NCBI GenBank assembly: GCA_025786725.1
Contig: JAHLTZ010000026.1
Coordinates: 186,001-250,000 of the forward strand
Source: Syncephalis fuscata
Lineage: Eukaryota; Zoopagomycota; Zoopagomycetes; Zoopagales; Piptocephalidaceae
Direction: 5' to 3'
Length of the DNA stretch: 64,000 nt
The notes under the pieces are model-generated. The model made no database searches, was not told the origin of the DNA, and saw nothing but the letters and a program-made list of their open reading frames with translations. Within the stretch, counting starts at the first letter, position 1, and every line of letters starts with the position of its first letter. A program made the position numbers and the translations under genes. Positions 12,500-24,386 of the stretch are shown here, one piece after another.

Positions 12500-14345
12500 T
12501 GGCTTTAAAGGGTGTTGCCTATATGACCAAGCAACACCTTATCCTGACACTATCCTATGTTGTTAACCTTTAACGTTTACTAAACTTATTTAGCGCTCAA
12601 AATACAATGTATTGGTTGGTTAATATTGCCTTTGATATTATTCTTATACCTTATTGGCATTAACTATCATATTTTCAGCTATATTGATATAAATAAATTT
12701 TATGAAACTAAAACATTAGCTTTTTACTGGTAGTGATTTAAGGTATTATTTTATAGAGTATGGCTAATGATAGAAATCGGACACTTTTATTATTTGTTTT
12801 TAAACTAAATTATTGGTTTATTTAAACAAGCATATGCTTGCAATTAACAAGGCAATATATTAATACGATATGAATATGTGTCGGCTATTCAAATATTTAT
12901 TTTAAAAGCGTTCTATTTATTTAATAAATCAGGCTTGATTATTGTTAGCCATAAGCAATGTGTCTCGGGACGTGTCGTGGTAATTTGGTAAAGCATTGAT
13001 TTTATATAAAGCCTCATATTTTTTCATTACTTTCTCCTTCAATTTTTTTAGCCTTCCATTTTCGCTTACTTCATTGCCAGTTTTATGCTCGTCCATAAAC
13101 ACGTGAAGTTCAAAAATATTTGTTTCAACGATTTGTTTCATACGGTTGGTCATAATAACATCTGTAGGATCTTCAAAAGTTGAACCTTCAATATATGAAC
13201 CAAAGAATTTTTTAAACACAACGTGCTTCATATCATTGATACATAATACTAATAAAAATGAGTATATACTTAATAATCAATTTGTTTAACTCACCTGGAA
13301 TGCCAAGATACAGCAGGTTAATCTTTCTCAAGTCACGTACACCTAATTAAAATCAAGTTAGCGTTTAGTTGTTATATTGCACACGCTTACCATCAGCAAC
13401 TTGTTTTAGCACATTTTGCACTATTAGTATACGCTTACTGGCTTTCTCATTTTTTAAATAATGAGCAAAACTGTTAAACTGCATATCGCAACGAGTTAAA
13501 GTAACGTAACAGCTGTGGCGAGCAACAGAAATATAATCCACTAATCCAATAGTATACTTGCTGTCCTTTGTCCTTTGGCTATTCAATACACTAGATCTAT
13601 CGATAATATGCTAATATTATCATTAATAGTCGATTTATACATCCATGTCATACAAAATACCTTATATATTTTAATATCGTTAGGCCAATCATCTCTATCG
13701 TTGTTGGCGCATGTAATCATAACCTCTTGTTTTTTCCATGTTCCTTTAGCATACTGAATTCCTTCCTGGGAGTTCGATAGTTCTATATTTTTGATACCAT
13801 GTTCCCTGAATAGCTTGTTGCCATATATTGGGTGGTTAATATCTTAATAATATTCAAGTGAAATTAGTACAGTACATTTTTACATATTATAGTCAAACTT
13901 ACCAGGTTTTTTACTAAAAAGGCCAGGTGCAGCTATAGCGGTATGTGCTATTGACAAAAACACCATTGCACCAATAGCTGAAATAGCGGTAGATTTTAAA
14001 CCAAGCATTGTTTCTAAACTTTCTGAGCTGGTTATTCAAAATGAAAAATTGTAATGGTGAGTAAAGCGGATTTTCTAGATAGTAAGTAAAAAGTAAACTA
14101 GTAAAGCAATCAGCAAAGCATATTTATTTATATATGATAATACCATACAACTTCCACATGGCTTTTACGCAATATATTCTTCCGACATTGTTTCAAAAAA
14201 GTTTGTTCAAATAAATGGCTAGAAAGATACAACTAAATCGATGAACTAAATCGTGCTTTTTATTTTCTAAATTTGTAAAGGGGTAGATTAGTGTTATTGA
14301 ATATGGAAGTTGAAACTCGATAGCGCGTGTTGTTTTATTGATTAA
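12500..14345. repeat. Tandem duplication, unit A
   Basis: Contains secreted-protein gene A and its flanks. It aligns with unit B (about 14560-16700). Similarity is weak in the 3' flank (both contain AATACAATG then TTGGTT) and becomes nearly identical from about 13295 to 14205. Confidence 0.8.
12929..14008 (-). CDS. Secreted protein of unknown family, tandem copy A
   Basis: Five exons: 13903-14008, about 13641-13842, 13391-13596, 13295-13342 and 12929-13248, giving about 293 residues. Exon 1 encodes a clear signal peptide (MLGLKSTAIS..., hydrophobic core, cleavage likely after I-A-A or A-A-P). The mature part has five to six cysteines, motifs G-T-W-K-K-Q and N-L-L-Y-L-G-I-P, and a charged helical C-terminus (FGSYIEGS, then KLKEKVMKKYE). 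The exon 2 donor (GTATAAATC) and exon 3 acceptor are my best frame-preserving choice; the resulting 44-50 base intron is short. No known domain was recognised. It resembles an exported effector-like or wall protein, but that is only inferred from the signal peptide, the cysteines and the tandem duplication. Confidence 0.72.
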
Positions 14346-15256
14346 GATGTGACTTCCATGTGATCTATTCTCCCATCATTGTTTCAATTTTTTTGTTCAA
14401 ACAAATGATCAAAAATGCACCTAAACTGATAAATAAATGTAACCTTTTATCTTCTAAGTTTCAAATGATTAAATTAGTATTACTGAACATAAACTTTTTA
14501 TAACTTGAACACAGAATTTATAATTTGATAATGTATTGTTATGTTTCTAATTTTAGAAATCGCAACTTGGATGATCAAGCAACATCTTATGTTAGTGTTA
14601 TTGTACAATACTAACTTGCAATGCTTATTGACACTTAAATTGACGCTCAGAATACAATGCGTTGGTTTGTTAATATCACTTTTAATAATAAACTTTTTTA
14701 TTGATCATTAGTTATCACAGCTCAACTATAATAAGCTAAATAACTTTACAATATTAGTAAGATTACCATTATATAGTAAGCATAATTAATAATAGAGCTT
14801 GAATAATTTGTGCTAATTCATCATTGATGCAATGTATCGGTTCATGTAACTACTTATATGCTCGCAATTAACAAGCATTTACTAATTATGTTTTTGTAAT
14901 AGTTGTTTATTTGTTAGCAATTAGTGCTTATACCCGACATATGTGTTAATTTTGCTATCTATTATATGCGACTTTAGCTAAGCATTCAATCACATTGTGT
15001 ATTTATTAATTACACTATCATAGCAAATGACTATTATATTAAAGTTGTAACAATGCCTAGTGTATAATTAAGTATAAAAATTATGAAAAATACTCAGAAT
15101 AGCATTATTTGGTTATTGATAATCATAATCATAATAATATTACTATGCAAATTGGCAAATTAATATACCAGACTTAATTAATAGAATAGTTTATATCTAA
15201 TTTAGTTTTTATTGGATCAATATGCTATAAATATGTCAATTATTCAAATATTTATT
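14009..15256. other. Spacer between the tandem secreted-protein genes
   Basis: Holds the promoter of copy A (14009-14205, nearly identical to that of copy B) and two diverged copies of a segment beginning CTTCCA(C)ATG at about 14155-14335 and 14350-14490. The rest is the 3' flank of copy B. No gene was recognised. Confidence 0.55.
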
Positions 15257-16700
15257 TTAAAAAAATAATTGTACTGATTGGTTATAAACTTGATCGTTGC
15301 CAGCCATAAGCAATTTATTTTGGGGCGCGTAATGATAATTTGGTAAAATTTTGGTTTTATATAAATCATAATATGTCTTCATTACTTTCTCCTTCAAATT
15401 TCTTAGTCGCATATTCTCCATTACTTCATCGTTGGTTGTACGCTTATGCATAAACAAGTGAAGTTCAAAAACATTTAATTCAATAATCTGTTTCATACGA
15501 TCGGTCATAATAATATCTTCAGGATCCTCAGGATTTGAACCTTCAATGTAGGAGCCGAAGAATTGCTTAAACACAGCATGTTTTTTATCATTGATACATA
15601 TTGCTAATAGAAATAAATATAAACCTAATAATCTATTTGTTTAACTTACATGGAATGCCAAGATACAGCAGGTTAATCTTTCTCAAGTCACGTACACCTA
15701 ATTAAATCAATTAGCGTTTAGTTGTTATATTGCACACACTTACCATCAGCAACTTGTTTTAACACTTTTTGTACCATTGATATAGAATTACCAAATTTCT
15801 TATTTTTTAAATAAAAATAAAATTGCTAAACTGCATATCGCAACGAGTTAAAGTAACGTAACAACTGTGGCGAGCAACAGAAATATAATCCACTAATCCA
15901 ATAGTATACTTGCTGTCCTTTGTCCTTTGGCTATTCAATACACTAGATCTATCGATAATATGCTAATATTATCATTAATAGTGATTTATACATCCATGTC
16001 ATACAAAATACCTTATATATTTTAATATCATCAGACCAATCATCTCTATCGTTGTTGGCGCATGTAATCATGACCTCTTGTTTTTTCCATGTTCCTTTAG
16101 CATACTGAATTCCTTCCTGGGAGTTCGATAATTCTATATTTTCGATACCATGTTCCCTGAATAGCTTGTTGCCATATATTGGGTGGTTAATATCTTAATA
16201 ATATTCAAGTGAGATTAGTACAGTACATTTTACATATTATAGTCAAACTTACCAGGTTTTTTACTAAAAAGGCCAGGTGCAGCTATAGCGGTATGTGCTA
16301 TTGACAAAAACACCATTGCACCAATACTGAAATAACGGTAGATTTTAAACCAAGCATTGTTTCTAAACTTTCTGAGCTGGTTATTCAAAATGAAAAATTG
16401 TAATGGCGAGTAAAGCGGATTTTCTAGATAGTAAGTAAAAAGTAAACTAGTAAAGCAATCAGCAAAGCATATTTATTTATATATGATGGTACCATACAAC
16501 TTCCACATGGCTTTTACGCAATATATTCTTTTAACATCGCTTTAATCTTTTTTTGTTTAAATAAAAGACTAAAAAGGTGCAACTAAATTGATAGACTAAA
16601 TTGAGTTTTATTTTCTGAATTTGTAAATGGATAAGTTGAGATTACTGGATATAGAATTGGTAATTTGGTGGTTCATGTTGTTATTTTATTGGTTAAATCA
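14560..16700. repeat. Tandem duplication, unit B
   Basis: Partner of the unit at 12500-14345. From about 15650 to 16530 it is nearly identical to unit A, introns included. It diverges in the last exon and further downstream. Confidence 0.8.
15257..16357 (-). pseudogene. Secreted protein of unknown family, tandem copy B (frame-disrupted)
   Basis: Same exon plan as copy A: 16253-16357, about 15992-16193, 15744-15948, 15650-15697 and 15257-15603. Two single-base losses relative to copy A break the frame. One is in the signal-peptide exon near 16326, giving an early stop; a downstream in-frame ATG at 16316 would leave a shorter hydrophobic start. The other is in exon 3 near 15800-15815, giving TAA after a short Phe/Ile run. 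The last exon is intact and encodes a C-terminus about 60% similar to copy A, with the shared FGSYIEGS motif and an extra tail. It may be a true pseudogene, but many conserved genes here show the same kind of one-base loss, so sequence error is possible. Confidence 0.65.
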
Positions 16701-16868
16701 TAATTATTTTTTAAATCGTTGATTGATTATTACGTCTGCTTTGAGTTTTATACGATAAAATAAATATATTATTGAATAAACTATCTATTAGCAATGAGCA
16801 ATAATCGCAGTTAAAGTTGATTTATTAATAATTCAGACATATTGATCTGCACACATTTACAGATTCGA
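16358..16868. other. Intergenic stretch upstream of copy B
   Basis: About 510 bases: the near-identical promoter of the tandem genes (to about 16530), then a third diverged copy of the CTTCCACATGG segment at 16498-16690, and AT-rich sequence beside the VPS60 3' end. No gene was seen. Confidence 0.5.
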
Positions 16869-17855
16869 TCAAAGCTTAAGCGCAGCCTCAATATCTAGTA
16901 ATTGTTAAATTCGATAGCTATTCAATAGTATGTCGCTTACCTGTTTCTTGACCATTAGCACTATTAGACAACGTGGGCAGTGTGGGCAACGTATCAGTAA
17001 ATTCGGGCATCGGCTCTTCGAGTGTCGTATTCGATTGTAAATACGAAGGAGTTGCATCCTCTTCCAAAAGAAGTTCATCACCCAATGCATCCAATTCTAA
17101 ATAGTCAATAGCAACCAATAATTAATACCTATTCATATTGACAATTATTCATCGTAATCTATTTACCAGCTTCCAAATCAGCCTCATCCAACTCTGCTGG
17201 TACATCATAGCTACGCGCCATAATTTCTTGAACTTCATTTGCTGACTCTAATAAATCTTGCATATCATCTTGCATTTGCTATTTACATTATATTAAATCA
17301 ATACTATTGTTAAAGTGTATCATCATCTTACCTCAATCTTATCAATGCTTAAGCCTTTGTATTGCTTCTTCAAAGCAGTATTGGCATGCTGCATAGCCTC
17401 TACTGACATGGCAGTATGCCGTAGATTATCAGTGGCTAGTTGTGTTTGCTCCATACTAAATATCTGGTCCTGTAGCTGGTCTCGCTGTTGCTCATACCTA
17501 GTGCTAGTTATAATTGCTGTTGTCTAGTCCATCTAAAACTTACTGTCGTTTCTGCTGTAGAATGCGTAGAGCTCGTTGCTTTACCGCATTCTATATGTAT
17601 TTATATTAGGAAGCTGTTCCGACGTCTACGCAGCTTACCTTTGAAGGGCCTTCTCTTAAGCGGCCCAATTGCTCTTTGTAACGAGCCAATTCAACGTCAA
17701 GCTTCTTAATCTTTACTTCAATGCCTTCTACTCGGCCATCTGCCTAGATAGAAACCATTAAACACCGTAGCCTACCGCCAGCAACCTACCGATTGAATGG
17801 CACCATCGAGTGTTGGTGCGGCCACCTTTTTATTGGTGCCAAAAAAGCGATGCAT
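16869..17855 (-). CDS. VPS60: ESCRT-III-associated protein VPS60/CHMP5
   Basis: Snf7-family protein acting at endosomes in multivesicular-body sorting and late ESCRT-III disassembly (binds Vta1/LIP5 in characterised species). It begins MHRFFGTNKK and shows the CHMP5 pattern throughout: D-G-A-I-Q-S-A-D-G-R, V-K-Q-R-A-L-R-I-L-Q-Q-K-R, and the acidic A-E-L-D-A-L-G-D-E-L. At least four introns. The 3' end has two readings. Read-through at the GTAAGC site gives GKRHTIE and a stop at 16918. Splicing a 46-base intron gives the last residues DIEAALKL and a stop at 16869; I prefer the latter because GTAAGC...TAG matches the other introns. Head-to-head with the ANKRD40-like gene, with 100 bases between the starts. 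Confidence 0.9.
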
Positions 17856-17955
17856 AGTGGCTGTGTACAGAAGATAACTGATGAAAATAGAGTGTAGATT
17901 TGTATTATATCCATATCGTCCTTTCTTTTTATTTGCAGTTATTACAACCACGACA
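17856..17955. promoter_or_regulatory. Compact bidirectional promoter VPS60 / ANKRD40-like
   Basis: Only 100 bases separate the divergent start codons. A TTTGCAG acceptor-like site at about 17931-17937 lies just before the ANKRD40-like ATG and could end a 5'UTR intron. Confidence 0.5.
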
Positions 17956-18848
17956 ATGACTGAATTAAAGGCTCAAGCTGCCACGGCTTATCGTCTTGAG
18001 CGAGAGGAAACCTTTCGTGAGGCATGTGCACTCGGCAATGAACGAGTAGTACAGCAAATGCTGCGTACGGGCGGTATAGTTGTCAATGGACAGAATCGTG
18101 TTAATGGCTGGTAAGTAGTTTAAAAGATATTTATTATAAAAGTGTTTAAACATAGCCAATATATCATGTTAAAGGACGGCATTGCATTGGGCAACAGCAC
18201 GCGGACACACTAGCATTATTGAACTATTACTTGCCTATAATGCTGATCCATCAGTGGCAGCTACTGATGGCCGATTACCACTGGATTTGACCAAAGACGA
18301 TGCTATAAAAGCATTGCTATCCACTACGTTAAATGGCTCATTATTGCCATCTCAAAGCAATACGAATGAACCGCTACTCTTTACGCCACATTATCTTGAA
18401 CAGCCCGATCTTGGCCGCGTTTGGGCAACGCCAGAGGAATTTGAACCAGCTTTACCACGCACGACAACGTTAATAGCAACAGCAAATCAAAATATTAGCA
18501 ATACAGATACTAACAATGAGAATAGTAGCAGTATTAGTAATGCTAGCAATACTAGCTTACCACGCGAACTAATTGTTTATAAAGAGGAAGCAAGTCCAGA
18601 TAACATGTGGGGGCCATTCAAGTAGCTCAACAGCATACTATCCGCACTGTACTGCAGCAATGTCAAGAAGAGCTAGACATTGATGATACAACGCCCATCC
18701 AATAAAACGAGTCTCTCGCTTACGCGGCACACTACAAGCAGTGCCTATCAGTGAAAAGCAATATGATAAAACTATGATGGAAATATTTGGTACAACAATA
18801 TCTCCAGATAATGACCCATCCGAATTGATACTTTCTTATCATCCCTGA
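17956..18848 (+). CDS. ANKRD40-like ankyrin-repeat protein
   Basis: Ankyrin repeats lie at residues ~12-105 (two to three), with R-E-A-C-A-L-G-N, VNGW|TALHWA (an intron at 18111-18174 splits the Trp codon) and a G-H-T...L-L-L repeat. This matches animal ANKRD40 in order and in the V-N-G-W-T-x-L-H-W-A signature. A C-terminal block starting R-E-L-I-V-Y-K-E matches the ANKRD40 C-terminal domain. The frame is lost twice: near 18605-18613 (after D-N-M, resuming A-I-Q-V-A-Q-Q-H) and near 18697-18706 (resuming K-R-V-S-R-L-R-G). Each needs one extra base. The end at 18848 follows from bridging both. An in-frame upstream ATG at 17881 is possible but gives an unlikely leader. Biochemical role unknown. 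Confidence 0.75.
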
Positions 18849-19332
18849 ATGAATGACGTCATGTTATAGTGTTTACCCCTTAACAAATATACAATGCATT
18901 ATAAACATTCTCTACAATAAAACGATATAAAATAGTATAATCATTAACCAGTATTAACATACAATGACATTTGATACAATGCTTAAATGTGATTCAAATT
19001 TTCATTTGTTGTGTATCCATCGCGTTATCAATCTATCGACAAATGAGTGGATGAGTAGACTCTTATCTTTCTGGTTATCACTATCTAAGATACGCTCTCT
19101 CCCTCTCCTCTCCCTCTCTCTATTCTTCCATACTTAGTTCACTCTTTTGCTTTCACTGTCTCGTATCGTACTCTTTCTATATCTTGGTAGTTTGTCCTAT
19201 TTCTTGTTATTATTGCGGTCTGCCTACCTATCGGTTGTTGTTTTTGCTTTCTACTCATCGTATAAATGGTTGCTGGTGTGGCACTTGAATACATTTAAAG
19301 ACTTGCAATAAACATATTATCAATTGTTTATT
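18849..19332. promoter_or_regulatory. Promoter region of the Tps2-like gene with pyrimidine tract
   Basis: About 480 bases. Its second half (19080-19260) is strikingly C/T-rich (repeated CTCTCCCTCTC), typical of fungal core promoters and leader regions. No ORF. Confidence 0.5.
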
Positions 19333-22188
19333 ATGACGCCACGTGTTCCTGGTGAAGAAGCAGAGGATACACTCGCGACCGTATCCGCTAGTATTACGAC
19401 AACTACAACTGTAACGACGCCCAATTCGACTACGGGGCGTATTCTTTCACTAACACACTTTCTGCCTATCAATTGCGAATGGCATAAACCTTCAACGGAT
19501 ACACCAGTAGATGGTGCGGTTGACGAAGGTAAATGGCACTTTGGTCGACGTAGAGGACACTCGGCCATGTATGCCGGTATTACATCCTTGTCGTCCTCTG
19601 CACACCCACATTGGCATATTGGCGGGCTTGGTCGGCTACAAACCAATGATGGCGCCATGATACGCTCGTCAATGTTATCCGACCATCAAAAGACTACGCT
19701 TGTCAATGGTTTACGCGAACAGCACTCATCTGTACCGGTATTATTGGATGAAGAGGCCTCTTATGGGCATTATGAAGGCTATTGTAAAGGTGGTAAGTTG
19801 TAGTTATTAGTATTTATTAAAGTTATTTAATCTATCAATCAATAATAATGATAATAGAATTATGGCCTTATTCCATTATCTACCGCCCAACTCGTATAAC
19901 GATAGTAATCTTGCTCAGAGTAACTGGCAAAGTTACATGAATGTAAATCAAGCATTTACTGATGCTTTAGTGCAAGTGTATCGACCTGGTGATTTGAGTA
20001 AGTTTTAATAATAAGCCATCATTTAATAGTAGGATTACTAACGCAATTAACACAATTAACACAATTATAATAGTATGGATTCATGACTATCATTTACTAT
20101 TGGTACCTTCACTAATACGTAAATTGATTCCAAATGCTGCTATTGGATTCTTTCTTCATTCACCGTTTCCTTCATCGGAGATTTTCCGATCATTGCCACG
20201 TAAGTAGTTGTAATTGATCACTATTGTATGCTAACTATAATCAATGATTAGGTCGTAAACAAATTCTTGAGGGCGTACTTGGTGCTAATTTAATTGGTTT
20301 TCAGGTGTGGCTTTATAGTCTAACGACTAGCTATATGATTACTAATTAGCCATCTATTTATATTACAGACATATAGTTATGCACGGCATTTCATAAGCAG
20401 TTGTACACGTGTACTTGGTTTGGAATCAACGCCCACTGGTGTCGATTATCATGGCACACATGTAGCCATTAGTATATTCCCTATTGGTGTTGATGTTAAA
20501 CTTACAGAACATTATCGTCGATCAGCAGGCGTTTTAGAGAAAATTCAACGACTACGCGAGCTATATGCCGGTAAACGTATTATTGTAGGAAGAGATCGAT
20601 TGGATCCAGTTAAGGGGATTCTACATAAGTTAAATGCATTTGAAAAGTTTCTAGAGCGACATCCAAATGGCAAAATAATGTAGTTCTAGTACAGGTAACT
20701 ACACCCGGTCAAGTGGGTCTACCCAAACTAGAAAAGCAGATTGCTGAAGCTGTAGCCCGAATTAATGGTCGATTTGGATCGATTGAGTTCATTCCAGTGC
20801 ATCACTATCGCCAACAGATTGATCGAGATGAGTTCCTTGCTTTGCTATCTATTGCCGATGTTGCACTCATCACAAGTATTCGTGATGGCATGAATACAAC
20901 AAGTCATGAATATGTTATCTGTCAGCATAATGATGGACAAAACCCATTGATTCTTAGTGAATTTACAGGAACAGCAGGCAGTCTTAGTGCTGCCATACTT
21001 GTCAATCCATGGGACTATGTGGTAAGTATTATAAACATGTAGTATTGTAATTAATGAGCTATTACAATATACAGGGAGTGGCCGAAGCTATTCACGAGGC
21101 ACTTACACTGTCGCCAGAAGATAAACGAACAAAACATCAGCATTTGTACCAACATGTCACCACATATACTGCAGAGCATTGGGCACAGTCATTTATTCAG
21201 AGCTGCAAGCCAATCTACGCATACGTGGCCGTGGCAGTACTACACCGGCTCTAAATGCTACAACTATTTGTAATGCATTTAGTAGTGCCAAAAAGCGATT
21301 ATTAATGTTTGATTATGACGGTACATTAACGGCCATTCGTAAAACACCCAATGCTGCAGTGCCGCCGCCAGAAATGATTGAAGCATTAACACAACTGGCC
21401 ACTGATCCACAAAATATGGTGTGGGTAGTAAGTGGACGCGATCAACAAACATTAGAAACATGGCTGGGCTCAGTGCCCAATCTTGGTCTAAGTGCTGAAC
21501 ATGGATGTTTCCTCCGATCACCGGGCAGGAATGGATTAATCTATTGGAGAAAGACGATCTGTCATGGAAGAAAGAAGTAAGCGAGATTTTTGATTATTAT
21601 ACAGAGCGAACACAAGGCTCGTTTATTGAGCATAAATCAAGTTCGATTACTTGGCATTATCGACTTGCTGACCCGGCATTTGGTGAATTCCAAGCGAAGG
21701 AATGTCAAAATCATTTGGAAAATGCCGTTCTTTCAAAATTACCCGTTGAAATTCTTGTCGGTAAAAAGAACCTTGAAGTTAGGCCGGTGAGTATTAATAA
21801 AGGTGGTGTAGTGAGTCGCCTTATTGAAGCGGCCAACAATGAATGTGACTTTGTTATTTGTGCCGGTGACGATAAAACCGACGAGGATATGTTCCGCGCT
21901 ATTCAACGTAATTCCTACCTCGAGGATCCTTCCCGTGTATTTTGCATTACTATTGGCGGTGCCGCAAAGAAGACAGCCGCCGATTGGCATGTACCCTCAC
22001 CTGAACAATTGATTACGATACTTCGTCAGCTGGCTGAATTACCTGCGGCAAAACCCGGTTGGTATCAACACGATGGCGATGACCACGAAGAGAGGATAGT
22101 GAGACGACAACATCTAATGCTGCCGATGTTTAACAACAACAACAACAACCAGGCTAGTAAGACTATTTGGATACTTGATAATTGTTAA
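19333..22188 (+). CDS. TPS2: Trehalose-6-phosphate synthase/phosphatase, Tps2 type
   Basis: Trehalose-6-phosphate phosphatase subunit of the trehalose synthase complex. Exons: 19333-19792, 19858-19997, 20074-20199, 20252-20304, 20369-21021, 21075-22188. The N-terminal half is a GT20 synthase-like domain (W-I-H-D-Y-H, I-I-V-G-R-D-R-L-D, S-I-R-D-G-M-N-T). The C-terminal half is the HAD phosphatase with the nucleophile motif DYDGTL, GLSAEHGCF and GDDKTDEDMF. The N-terminus (R-I-L-S-L-T-H-F-L-P, then R-R-G-H-S-A-M) fits Tps2 rather than Tps1. Three single-base losses break the ORF: ~20664-20667 (before W-Q-N-N-V-V), ~21198-21202 (before L-Q-A-N-L-R) and ~21519-21525 (before G-Q-E-W). Activity of the synthase half cannot be judged. 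Confidence 0.9.
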
Positions 22189-22474
22189 ATACGGCTATCT
22201 ATACCACGCCATGTATTCATTCTGGATTGGCTTTGTTTATTATCATTTATCAGTTGCTTTAGCACAAAATAAACGCGTGTTCTTCCAATAAGTATAGTGT
22301 TATTAGATTGGTTATTAAAATACTGATTTATTAATAATCAAATTAGTATAATTCTATCTATTTTTATTACTACTAACAACATTGTAATCCACTAATTGAA
22401 TAGTTGCGTAAGTGTTAATTAATTATTTTCTCACGCAATCCATTAAATCTAAAGTAAATAAGTTTGTACATACA

Positions 22475-22887
22475 ATGGATGATAAACAGATCCGTCAACG
22501 CGTTGATACACATATCAATGAACTACGACAAGAATACGATGGTGTGTATTGCAAGTAGTAGTTATTCATAGATATTAATGCATGTATATGCTATGATTAG
22601 TCATAGCAAATGAACTGAAATCTATATTGAAGATCTGCTGAATCGATTTAATAATTGTCTTAAACAACAGTGTGACCAGTTTACTAATCAATATACTGGA
22701 ATGCTTATGATATTCAGCATGCTGAACAAGAACAAGGTAAGTATAGTACTTACCGGCATTTAGTATATTGACTCTATCTTTTATAGAGCGAATAAAGCAA
22801 CAACTCATGGATCTAGTTCAGTTGCTTAACAATGCATTTAGTCTACTATCTCATGATACCGCCACCAGCCAGCATAGTCCAGGCTAA
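22475..22887 (+). CDS. Small coiled-coil protein of unknown function
   Basis: Three exons joined by introns at about 22542-22606 and 22739-22785. The product starts MDDKQIRQRVDTHINELRQE and ends S-Q-H-S-P-G, about 105-110 residues. It is rich in Leu/Gln/Glu with heptad-like spacing (E-D-L-L-N-R-F-N-N-C-L, then R-I-K-Q-Q-L-M-D-L). Two one-base losses must be bridged, near 22625-22629 (TATATTGAAG) and 22697-22701 (TGGAATG). Size and helix content resemble small structural subunits of multi-protein complexes, but I do not recognise a specific family. Confidence 0.5.
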
Positions 22888-23009
22888 TTAAACAAAATTT
22901 GTTTATGGCAACTTATATTTGTAATATTTGCCCATTCAATTACATCCATTTATTCCAATATTACAAATAAAACTATAGCATTTGTATTGCTTAATGTAGC
23001 TACTTTTTA

Positions 23010-24386
23010 TTAACTATCTATGATATTAATGTCACTATTAATGTCACTACTATTAATATTCGGTAACAACTCGCCAAGACTCTTGATACACCTATTTTGT
23101 ATAACATCCTTAGGCACTAGACTATTCTTGTGCTGTTCTCTTTGTAGTAGGACGGCCATTAAACCGGCTGCTTGTGCACCGAGGAAGTCACTACATTTAT
23201 CATACAGAGTAGGCAAAGGAATATTCTTTAATGGCTTCTCTTCCCTCTCTTCCTTTACTCTCTCTCTTCCTTACCGTGCATAATCATCGCCGACATGCAG
23301 CGTATTGGTAGGATTTACCCCAACGGCATTCGTGGCAGCCAGAAAAGTGCGTACATCAGGCTTCTCAAACCCCAGATCTTCACTGCATAGCACAAACTTG
23401 AAGTGGTCGGCAATCTTAAAGCCTGCAATGTCGTGTCTGGCCAACCGCATTACCAACAACAAAACAACAACAGCATTAAAATAGTCATATTGTTGTACAC
23501 AAAAGGGCACGTTAGCCAATCATCTATCGACGTGTGAGAAACATTGTATGGACGTACAAATACGTTTATCTAGATTGGAGAGAATGCCGAGTAGTGGTGG
23601 ATTTGGCAACTCACGCAACGCTTCAATGTAGGCAGTGTGTCAGGATAGAGTGAATAATTATCGGCACAACTAAAGCCATGCCATAATTCATCAAAGATGG
23701 CATTTTTTACTGGTTCAAATACTATTTATTATTAATTAATAAAGTGTGTTTATATAATTTTTAATAATAACAATAACTGACCTTTGGATGCTATACCAAC
23801 ATATAAAAAGTGTTAAATACCACCTTGTAGATCAAATGTTAGCTATAGACGTTGAAATAAATGGCCATCTCTATACAAACATGCACAGAGACACGTATGC
23901 ACACGGCCTTGTTACTTACTTGGCGCCACCATGGCTGTGCACTGCTGTCTAATAGACTGCTATGACTATTATTGTTGTCGCTGCCATCATTGTTGCCGCT
24001 ATTATTACTAATACTTTGGTTGTACGCATAGTCGTGCATATCAACATTCTGTCGTCCATAGACCGGCTGCTTTCTTTGTTGTTCGGCCAGACATTGGCGA
24101 AATACCTCACTTAACATATCAGCATGAGGTAGACCAGTAATGCCATGCTTCTCGGCTACAGCAATCTATGCACAGTATCCATCAATATGCTGCACTGACT
24201 AATCTACAGTATGATATCCATCATCGTCGTCGTCGTCGTCGTCAACAGCATCGACATCATATCACTTACATACTGCTGACTGATGGATAACCGTGGATGG
24301 AATAACGTGCCAAATGCATCAAATAGTATCAATTTCACGGGTAGGCGTGCACTAGCCTTGGATACGCGATAGATTGGAGTTAGCAT
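23010..24386 (-). CDS. HAD-superfamily hydrolase, HDHD3-like
   Basis: Haloacid-dehalogenase-like phosphatase. Exon 1 (ATG at 24386) carries the nucleophile motif D-A-F-G-T-L. Later exons carry motif II (G-I-L-S-N-L-D), motif III/IV around E-D-L-G-F-E-K-P-D and H-V-G-D-D-Y-A-R, and the final D-F-L-G-A-Q-A-A-G-L segment typical of HDHD3. A long Asn/Ser-rich insert sits in the cap region (about 23930-24060), and the exon encoding it ends W-W-R-Q. One single-base loss near 23620-23626 (between T-L and E-A-L-R-E-L-P). The intron from about 23418 to 23555 is unusually long. The first ATG before the catalytic Asp was chosen. Substrate unknown. Confidence 0.78.
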
